Below, one piece after another: positions 56,180 to 64,000 of a stretch of DNA of 64,000 nt; within the stretch, counting starts at the first letter, position 1; the number at the start of each line of letters is the position of its first letter. The stretch is from Paguma larvata. Taxonomy: Eukaryota; Chordata; Mammalia; Carnivora; Viverridae. Under the pieces are notes generated by a model. That model was not told the origin of the DNA. It made no database searches and saw nothing but the letters and a program-made list of their open reading frames with translations. The stretch lies in assembly GCA_030068075.1 (NCBI GenBank), contig CM057837.1, positions 19,189,691 to 19,253,690 on the forward strand. The letters run 5' to 3'. A program made the translations under genes and the position numbers.

Positions 56180-56590
56180 AGAGTTTCAGTTTGGGAGGAT
56201 AATGAACTTTATAGACGGACAGAGGTGAAGGTTGCACAAAAATGTGAATGTACTCAGTGCTTCTGAACCTTGCACTTAAAAAAAAAAAAAAAAAAAGAAG
56301 GGGCACCTGGGTAGCTCAGTTGGTTGGGCGGCCGACTTCAACTCAGGTCATGATCTCACGGTCTGTGAGTTCGAGCCCCGTGTCGGGCTCTGTGCTGATG
56401 GCTCAGAGCCTGGAGCCTTCTTAGGATTCTGCGTCTCCCTCTCTCTCTGCCCTTCCCCTGCTCATACTCTGTCTCTATGTCTCTCAAAAATAAATTAAAA
56501 AAAAATTAAAAACTAAATTCAAAAAAAAAGAAAAGTTAAGGTGGTAACTTTTGTGTTATGTATATTTTCCACAATTTTTTTTTTTTTACT
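56180..56590 (+). mobile_element. L1 3' end, plus orientation, split by a SINE
   Basis: The left part GAAGGTTGCACAAAAATGTG, AATGTACTCAGTGCTTCTGA and the right part TTGTGTTATGTATATTTTCC (56550-56570) are collinear in old L1 3' ends. The SINE landed in the intervening A-rich tract. Confidence 0.75.
56298..56521 (+). mobile_element. Feliform SINE inside the L1 3' end
   Basis: Head GGGGCACCTGGGTAGCTCAG and A-rich tail. Runs of AAAAAAAAGAA on both sides are the likely duplication, though low complexity makes the limits inexact. Confidence 0.93.
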
Positions 56591-56599
56591 TTAAAAAAA

Positions 56600-57340
56600 A
56601 TCAGCCTAGATGTGACCTACCGCCCCCACATGGACCAAATGGCCAAGAGGCGGACAAATAGAATGATGGAGACTGAAGAAGTAACACCCTGACATGGCAG
56701 TAAGCTCACCCAAAATCGTTACTCCTCTAGGGCTGGTCTGAACAGAGAATGCATCTACATGTTTATACTTGTTAGGACCTGCGGAACATTCCGCAAGTCT
56801 AGCCCAACCACAGTGAATTAATGGCTTCTGCTTTACCCTTTGATCTATTTTCACCTAAAAGGAAAACCGCAGGACAAATCCATAGGCCCAAGTCTGAATT
56901 TGCAGAATTAAGTAAATAATATCCTAGAGGCTAGAAGTCTTCTGGTTGGAAAATAACAGCAAAAAGTGAGAAGAAAAAGGGGAAGGGACCCTGAAATTTA
57001 ATACGCCACAGACGAGGGACATCAGCAGTGCAGAGGGGAGAGACAGGGGAACTCTGGAAAGGCACTGCTTGGTCTCAGTGCAAACCGCAGGAGCTAACTG
57101 CCAAGGGAGCACTCTTGGCTGGTGACCCGAGCAAAGTGTGAGAAGGGAAGGAGACTCTCCTTATGGGCAGGAGACTGGGCTGGAGAGAAGGCATATGCCA
57201 TCTGTCCTAGTCGCCAACCAGCAAGCCACACAAGGCACCTACATTTCTCATTTAAATAAGATTCTCATACCTCTTAGCCCCAACCAAAAAATAAAAACAA
57301 AAATAGAAACATAAATACCAAAAAAAAAAAAAAAATTGTT
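56600..57340. other. Intronic stretch, nothing recognised
   Basis: No exon, RNA gene or confident repeat. A-run at 57320-57335. Confidence 0.45.
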
Positions 57341-57344
57341 GGTC

Positions 57345-57579
57345 ATGAAGGATGGGGACGAAATAGCTGAAGGGGATTAAGGACTTTACACTTTCAGTTA
57401 TAAAGGGGCACCTGGGTGGCTCAGTCGGTTAAGTGCCCAGCTGGATTTCAGCTCAGGTCATGATCTCACAGTTCATGAGTTCGAGCCTCACATGGGGCTC
57501 TGCACTGATAGCTCAAAGCCTGCTTGGGATTCTCTCTCTCCCTCTCTCTCTCTGCCCCTCCCCCGACCATATGCACTTG

Positions 57580-57611
<32 letters not shown>

Positions 57612-57850
57612 ATCTCTCTCTCTCTCTCTCTCTCAAAATAAATAAATTTTTTAAAAATAATAAAATAAAATAAGTCACGAGGATGAAAAGTACAGCATAG
57701 GGAATACGGTCTATAATACTGTAGTGACGCTGTCTGGTGACAGATGGTAGCCATACAAATTGTGGGGAGCACGGCATCATGTATAGAATTGTCAGGCCCC
57801 ATGCTGTACACCAGAAATTAATATAACATGGTATGTTGACTATACTTCAA
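57345..57850 (+). mobile_element. L1 3' end, plus orientation, split by a SINE
   Basis: Left part GGGGATTAAGGACTTTACAC (57373-). Right part from 57673: GTACAGCATAGGGAATACGG, CACCAGAAATTAATATAACA, GTTGACTATACTTCAATTAC, ending in an A-rich tail. The two join into an L1MA/MB-type 3' end. Confidence 0.82.
57405..57672 (+). mobile_element. Feliform SINE with expanded CT tracts, inside L1
   Basis: Head GGGGCACCTGGGTGGCTCAG. Two CT runs (57579-57607 and 57613-57634) are separated by CAAAAT, so the usual single CT tract has been duplicated with the start of the tail. Confidence 0.94.
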
Positions 57851-57851
57851 T

Positions 57852-57900
57852 TACAAAATAAAAAAAAGGAAAATAAAATAAAATAAAACAAATAAAAAGA
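57852..57900 (+). repeat. (AAAAT)n A-rich tract
   Basis: Repeated AAAATAAAAT units that form the extended tail of the L1 at 57345-57850. Confidence 0.85.
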
Positions 57901-60240
57901 ATCCTCCAGTTCAAAAGCTTATGACTTGATGAGTCCACTTTGAACTGATGTGATTTATCTGGCTCTACTATTAGCAAGACCACAGGTACGTAAGCAGATT
58001 CTACTGAGACACGACAATATTTTCAGTTCCCCAGTCTTACACACACAACCGCAGATTAAGTCAAATTAGGCTTAACTTTCTATGAAGGAAATCCCCAAAT
58101 ATCTTAACCAAGATTCCCTTAGATTAATGAAGGTATTTATATTCCACAGTGTCTAAGTCTCATAAACATATTTTTCAAGTGGCATTTTTCCTCAGAGCGG
58201 TGCTGCCAGTGGGCAAGAAGAATTCATTCTTCAATATACAAAAGCATCTGTGAGCAGTCTCGGGCAGCCAGCTTGCTGGCGTTGTGTGGAGGAAGCATGT
58301 CTTTACCATGATTTCCACGAAGATCCCCAAAGAGGTGAGGAACTATTATGGGGACTTAAAATTTATTAACTGGAAATATTTTTAAAATATCTTTGCTTTT
58401 TTTTTTTAAACAATAGGATGAGAAATCCCTGGGTGCTCAGAACCCTCCGGAAGCATAGGCTGCTCACAGACTGCCAGTACACACAGTAGGCTTCTCACCA
58501 TTCGGCCTTCTAGAAAATGAGCATATTATCATTTGATGTGAATTATAATCCATACATAGTGTAACTAATGAAATAAAACCCAGCATGAAACTGCCTAACG
58601 CGCTTACACTATGCAGTTTCACAGAAGTAATGTGCAGAATCCAATTAAAAGACCGGTTTTCATCTCTTAAAGCTGGAAATCAAGGACGAAGTTGAGGAAC
58701 GGTGAGAGAAGAAGGGGTTAGCGTGTTGGCAGGGATCCCACCGGCAGATGCTCATTCTAGGTAGTGTCCTGAGACGCATGTCTTTGGAAGTTTTCTTGCT
58801 TTTTCCCCCCTACACCTCGCCCCTCCCCTACCCCCTACCTCTCATAACACAGCTCCCATGAGGGCAGGGACGAGGCTACAGGGTGCAGCACTGAATGCGC
58901 AGAACTGAGGATATGGACACGTGATAATCACCTTATAAATATGGCGGAGAAGTGGATGAACAAGTATCACCGGCGACCACCCCCTTCTTCATAGTCCTGG
59001 CCAGCCGACAGCTGGAGGGAAGAGGAGAAACAATGGCCCGTGTATACTCCTCTCTGGACTTGACTAGACCACAGCTCGGGACCAACCGCACCAAAGACCA
59101 GTCCCTGCCCCGTGCACAGACAGTGATGGAGCAGAAAGAATGCAGCCAGCCGCTGGGACCCCTGTCCTACGGGAGGATGGTTTGCCCTCCCAAAGAGTAC
59201 AAGGCATCCCTCCTTTAGAGGGGAGCTCAAATCCCCACCTGACTTCACCGCTCCTAGGAGAGCTCTTCCATCTGACAACCACAGCCTTCTAGCCTCTGTC
59301 TGACTGCAGTCATGAATACATGGTTCTGAAGGCCAAAAACGTTGTAGCAGCAGGCAAGAATTAATTTATGAAATTAACGAACCAGAATCCTATTACCAGT
59401 AAAACCTTGCTGTAGCGTAAGGCTCGATCTGGGTGTCCACCGCGGGATTTGGTACCTCGACAGCAGACAGGGTGGAATACGGATTATTGCCACGAGGAAA
59501 AGGGACAGAATTCCGACACTTGTAAAAACACCAGCTCTCGACGGTTTACAGAGATCTGTGCACAGCTCACAGCCAAAGCAACCCACTGCCTATGAACACG
59601 ATCAACAAGAATATTTGATACTTAAATCGGCATTGAAGGTTTTTCTCATTTACAGATACCATTTCGTTTTTAGCTTTTAGGCTTGCAGTTTCAATTTGTT
59701 TTCCTGTTTTGCTCATCCAGTCTCTCAGGCTGACATCTTAAAGAGCTCCTTTCAAATGCTTTTGACACAGCGGTACTGCCTGCGGGGGCCGATCCTAAGG
59801 AAACAAACCTAAGCGGAGAAACGTTCGAGGCAGAAAGATGTTCTAAGCAGCATTACTTATCCCTGGAAATCACCTAAATATTTCGCAGTTACAAAATAGT
59901 CAAGACAAATAGGGAGCACTCTTTTGGCTGATAAAATTTACAAAGTTTTGTTAGGAAGGCAAAGTAGCAACAGGGAGAATAGAGCCAGTTGTAGGATATT
60001 CAATAGGTCCGTCAGGGAGGAACGCGGGGGAGGACCTCTCGCAAGTGATGGGAAATGAAGCTGCAGACCATGGACTCTGCGTGCAAGGTCAAGATTTATG
60101 CAGCAGGAGAGGAACAAGAAATGAGAGAAGTCGAAAGAGAAAATGTATTAAGGGACTGAGCGGGACAGAGATAGGCAGACTAAGAAATGGCATAAAAAGA
60201 AAGCAAGAAAAAGTGCTCAGAGGGGTAAAAGGAATAAAGA
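57901..60240. other. Intronic stretch, nothing recognised
   Basis: A 2.3-kb block free of recognised repeats; T-run at 58398-58409. The opposed open frames at 58952-59282 overlap and look like no known protein. Confidence 0.45.
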
Positions 60241-60243
60241 TCT

Positions 60244-60459
60244 GGGTGCCTGGGTGGCTCAGGCAGTTAAGCGTCTGACTCTTGATGTCGGCTCAGGCCA
60301 CGATCTCATGGGTTTGTGGGTTTGAATCCCACGTCGGGCTCTGTGCTGACAGTGTGGAGCCTGCTTGGGATTCTCTCTTTCCCTTTCTCTCTGCCCCTCC
60401 CCTGCTCCTTCTCTCTCTCCCCCTCTCTCTGAAAATAAACTTTAAGAAAAAAAAAAAGG
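60244..60459 (+). mobile_element. Feliform SINE, full length
   Basis: Head GGGTGCCTGGGTGGCTCAGG, B-box-like GGGTTTGAATCCC (a closer match to the tRNA T-arm than in most copies here), CT tract and A-tail. Confidence 0.94.
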
Positions 60460-60519
60460 ATTTAGGGTCATAAATATGGAAATATAGTGAATTTAAAACA
60501 CATATGTGTATTTTGGTAG

Positions 60520-60660
60520 CATAATTCCCATAGTTTCACAAGTAATATAACGCAGGGACACTACTTAATCTCTCTGAGCATCAACTTATGCACGTATAAA
60601 TTTAGGGTGGTTATTTTTACCCACAAGTGTTGTTTTGAAAATGTCCGATACCTAACAGAT
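60520..60660 (+). mobile_element. MIR trace
   Basis: ACTACTTAATCTCTCTGAGC, then ATCAACTTATGCACGTATAA, then GTGTTGTTTTGAAAATGTCC follows MIR (TTACTTAACCTCTCTGAGCCTCAGTTTCC, then GGGTTGTTGTGAGGAT). Diverged. Confidence 0.6.
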
Positions 60661-60664
60661 CATC

Positions 60665-61389
60665 AAATGTGTCCTCCCTGTCTATCCATCAGCAACATGG
60701 ACAAGACAACCACATGCCTGCGAGGGAGCCACAGGATGAAAGCTGTCCTAAGAGCACCCGCCGTGGTCATCGGGAGGCTCTTAGGGACCGCAGGGCGGGG
60801 AGGTGCCCAGAGTGCTGGTGAGAAGGCAGCTGCCGAATGGCGACAGAACAAGAGAGAAGAGGAGACCAGCGGGACCTGGGAGGGAGGAGGCATGGCGGCA
60901 GCATTCGGGTGCTCGGAGAGTTCTCTGCTCCAGCAAGGCTGGAGAGAGGACGCAAGGGGACATGGGACTCACGAACACAGCAATCTCCCAAAGGCGAGGA
61001 AGTGAAAAAAAGGACCAAGCACAACTGGCTTTGTACAAGAGAGGACACACTTGTCTCCAGTTCAGAAGAGAACCGCAGACAGGACTGCCAATGACAGGTG
61101 TGTCCTTCTCAAGTGATGGTGAAGGGAAGGGAGCCTGAGGCCAAGGAAGCGTGACCTCCAAGTGAGACCTTAAGTGGACGGTCATGCCATCGACAAGGCG
61201 GCCAGCTTGGACACAAGGGGACACAGCTGGACACTAGAACAGGGACAGAAAAAAAGGGAAGTCGTCTCCTGTGGACATCTGTCTTCTGCAGTGTCACCTA
61301 GCAGAGCAGAGCTAACAGACTACCAGGCATGTGGCAACCTGGTAGGCTCGACGGCAAGGCTCGTGCCCTTGTCTCAAGGTACGGTCCCA
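60665..61389. other. Intronic stretch, nothing recognised
   Basis: Many overlapping open frames (60607-61224) on both strands reflect low stop density in GC-rich DNA. None resembles a known domain. Confidence 0.5.
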
Positions 61390-61402
61390 AGACTACGCTC
61401 TT

Positions 61403-61626
61403 GTTTTAAAAAATTTTTTTAAGTTTATTTATTTTTGAGAGAGAGAGACAGACAGAGCATAAGCAGGGGAAAGGGCAGAGAGAGAGGGAGACACAGGATC
61501 TGAAGCAGGCTCCAGGCTCTGAGCTGTTAGCACAGAGCCCGACGCAGGGCTCGAACCCACAAACCGTGAGATTATGACCTGAGCCGAAGTCAGACTCTCA
61601 ACCAGCTGAACCACTCAGGTGGCCCA
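61403..61626 (-). mobile_element. Feliform SINE, minus orientation, full length
   Basis: T-rich tail at 61403-61434, head end GAACCACTCAGGTGGCCC. Duplication AGACTACGCTCTT (61390-61402) and AGGCTACGCTCTT (61631-61643). Confidence 0.95.
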
Positions 61627-61956
61627 GCCGAGGCTACGCTCTTCACCAAACAGAAAGGCAGTTCCAAGAGGGTCCCTACACCTCCGGGGACGCGCCCCTA
61701 CTCCAAAAAGAGAGAGCAAAGCCGCACCTGTCGCACATGCACCTTCTACTCAGGGCTGGATCTTTTGTTCAGTTAGCAAGTTGACTTATTTTTTAACGTT
61801 TCACAACTTCTCCCACACTGAGAAGTGAAGAGAAAAGTTAAGGCTTCTACAACGGCAGGGGGAAGGGTACTCGGGGGTATGCCCGTGTCTCCCGAACGGC
61901 CACCCTCTGCAGCACAGGAGGGCGGGGCACGTGACTCGCATACCAGAGAAATTTTG

Positions 61957-62178
61957 TTTTAACTTTTTTTTTTAACATTTTTATTTATTTTTGAGAGACA
62001 TAGAGACAGAGCATGAGCAGGGGAAGGGCAGAGAGAGAGGGAGATACAGAATCCCAAGCAGGCTCCAGGCTCTGAGCCACCAGCACAGAGCCTGACGCAG
62101 GGCTCGAACCCACAGACCGTGAGATCATGACCTGAGCTGAAGTCGGCCACTTAACCGACTGAGCCACCCGGGCGCCCT
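61957..62178 (-). mobile_element. Feliform SINE, minus orientation, full length
   Basis: T-rich tail at 61957-61990, head end GAGCCACCCGGGCGCCC. Exact 9-bp duplication GAAATTTTG at 61948-61956 and 62179-62187. Confidence 0.95.
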
Positions 62179-62187
62179 GAAATTTTG

Positions 62188-62969
62188 AATTTTGAAAGCA
62201 TGAGCGTGAATTTTAGCCTCTTCATCTTCCAGCAGGGGGAACAGTGAGGTCGCCCGGCCCAGAGGCTGCCGCACGTGGTCACGAAGAAGACGTCCCAGGG
62301 TGGTGGCTCCTGGACGTGCTGATGGGGAAGAGTAGCAGCTCTCCTCCAGCTCGCGCGGTCTCCCCTGAAAGCTGGTGGTGCCTCTGAAGACACACGCGGA
62401 CCGCCATTTTGTCTCTGCCCAGGGGGAGTCTGCACACTGTACTTTCAGGTCGCTCCCGAGGACGGGCTTCTTTCCTTCCGGACCATGTATTCGCTTCCAC
62501 GTGGAGTAGGAGAGAAAAGCTCACAGAAAATACTTCCAAGCTTGAGAACTGCAGAGTCGATACAACGAATGAAGCCTTGACACACGGTCTCCACTACTCA
62601 CAAGTGACTCACGACAGGGGAGTTTTTGTTCTCCGTGTTCCGGATTCAGCCCGAGGATCTCGTAGGTCACCACGTTTTCCTGAAAATAATCTCATTCATG
62701 AATTCTACGGTCAGACCCTTCCCTGACTCCCAGGTATCAAGGATTCTGTGCCACCAACCCCTGGGAATGCATCCTCCTCGGACGGCTATTCATCGTCTAC
62801 TGGGGAGCAACATCTCCGTGAGCTTACATCCAGGGGAGAAAGGCGCAGTCAACGCAGAAACACAAATGAGTACAGAGGGCTACGCTCAAACAGAGCGGCG
62901 TGGTGCCTTTAGGATGAAGGTACCGGCTAAGTCAAGGAGAAATCTGGCTCTCACTGCCCATGCCATTTT
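62188..62969. other. Intronic stretch, nothing recognised
   Basis: No repeat or exon recognised. Confidence 0.5.
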
Positions 62970-62982
62970 GATGTTTTTGCTA

Positions 62983-63250
62983 CGGAGGGCGCCGGGGTGG
63001 CTCAGTCGGCTAAGTATCCAACTTCGCTGAGGTCATGATCTCACAGATCCTGAGTTCCAGCCCGGTGTCGGGCTCTGTGCTGACAGCTCAGGGCCTGGAG
63101 CCTGCTTTGGATTCTGTGTCTCCCTCTCTTCTCTCTCGGTCCCTCCCCTCCTCACACTCTGTCTCTGTCTCTGTCTCTCAAAAATAAATAAACATTAGAA
63201 AAATAAATAATAAATAAAAATAAAACAAAGAAGTAAATAAATAAAAATCA
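62983..63250 (+). mobile_element. Feliform SINE with long (AAAT)n tail, recent
   Basis: Head GGAGGGCGCCGGGGTGGCTC, and a tail of about 65 bases of AAAT-type units. Perfect 13-bp duplication GATGTTTTTGCTA at 62970-62982 and 63251-63263. Confidence 0.96.
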
Positions 63251-63263
63251 GATGTTTTTGCTA

Positions 63264-64000
63264 TTGTTTTCTGGGAATTTTTTGCATCTGCTAAAAAAAA
63301 AAAAGAAAACACAAAAAAACCCTTAGGTTTTGACTCTTTCGACAATGTCCATATAAGTTATCCCATGTGTGGGTAGGGTTCTTCTGCCTTTTCCTTTCTT
63401 TAGCTCTGCATAATTTATCTTGAAATCAACCTTGTGGAGCATATTTTAAGCCACTGAATGAGCTTTAGTTACTTTTTGTAAAGTGCCCATCAGTCAAAAA
63501 GCATTACCGGAGCCGTCTTGTCTATTTCAGGGTCTAGAAAAACAAGGAAGGGCTATTTGTTCACAATCCAGCACTAGCCGTCCCTGCTAGCAGGAACTCC
63601 AGACAGACAGGGTACAGACATTAGCTGAGGCTCCCGTTCCACAGCCTCTTGGTCACGTGCCCTCAGCTTCCAGGGCAGCTGGGAGTTACAGACAGGGAGA
63701 CAGTGCTCAGGCTCAGGCCACCAATATGTCCCCATCACACAGAAAGGTGCACGCATACGTTTAAAACTATGAAAACCATAAGCATAATTCTGGATTGGAG
63801 GAAAAGAATGAGGAGTAGCCTGAGAGGGGATTAGAGGGGCAGGGAGGAAGTTCCATCATTACCGGCACGGATTGGATCGGCAGACCCATGAAGCACTGGG
63901 GACTCCTCGCCTGCGTGTGCCTTCGCCTTACCCAGACACCGACCCACATCCCAGCCCAGGGCATGTGGCCCAGAGAAACTCGAGCAGAAGAACCCCAGGA
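63264..64000. other. Intronic stretch to the window end, nothing recognised
   Basis: A-run at 63292-63304. No exon or confident repeat seen. Confidence 0.5.

Larger units (their letters stand above)
29777..64000 (-). other. DOCK1: DOCK1 intron, 5' side of exon 29675-29776 (partial)
   Basis: It ends with TTTGCAG next to 29776 and runs off the window upstream. The expected preceding DOCK1 peptide (around RTVISMGRDSELI) is not recognisable in it. INSYN2A, nested in an intron of mammalian DOCK1 as I recall it, was looked for on the plus strand and not recognised. Confidence 0.7.

Noticed and set aside
4949..63250. Regularly recurring similar units that could suggest an array such as CRISPR
   Set aside because: They are dispersed retroposons of about 200 bp with individual target-site duplications, A-tails and both orientations.

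Overview
The window is vertebrate nuclear DNA from a cat-like carnivore. The diagnostic feature is 24 copies (some truncated or nested) of the feliform tRNA-Lys-derived SINE (CAN-SINE, Repbase SINEC_Fc type). Each full copy has a tRNA-like head with A-box and B-box, a middle part, a CT-rich tract, and an AATAAA/A-rich tail. The dog family has a recognisably different subfamily. No bacterial, viral or plasmid gene organisation is present, and almost all long open reading frames are chance or SINE/L1-derived.

The one gene I can support is DOCK1 (dedicator of cytokinesis 1, a RAC guanine-nucleotide exchange factor), read on the minus strand. Two consecutive internal coding exons are present: 29675-29776 (starts GNFVACMTAILRQ) and 24009-24103 (starts [12 protein letters not shown]). 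Both have consensus splice sites and compatible phases, and a complete 5,571-bp intron lies between them. They encode part of the helical linker between the DHR-1 and DHR-2 domains. No other canonical DOCK1 exon is visible, so the upstream intron is longer than about 34 kb and the downstream one longer than about 24 kb. INSYN2A (FAM196A), which I recall as nested in an intron of mammalian DOCK1 on the opposite strand, is not recognisable here.

Layout: 1-24008 is downstream intron. It carries an L1 3' end with a clear target-site duplication, a candidate solo LTR, MIR/L2 relics, a SINE cluster at 11.1-15.2 kb that includes a SINE inside a SINE, a strong G-quadruplex motif, and a long old L1 at 22.6-23.4 kb. 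24104-29674 is the complete intron, with one recent 5'-truncated SINE and AT-rich homeodomain-like motifs. 29777-64000 is upstream intron. It is SINE-free until 37 kb, then holds long old L1s (35.8-44.2 kb), an MLT1 LTR split by a SINE, a quiet stretch (46.7-52.1 kb), and a dense SINE region (52-63 kb).

I found no convincing undescribed gene system. The items most worth a second look are: a Val-to-Met difference in a DOCK1 exon; apparent GC-biased and CpG-gaining change in an old L1; palindromic MITE-like elements at 33.4 and 55.4 kb; single-base-loop G4 DNA at 12.3 kb; candidate regulatory motifs; exon-like sequences that could act as poison exons; and a strong SINE orientation bias relative to DOCK1. 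Repeat family names, the human comparison and consensus comparisons are from memory, without a database search.
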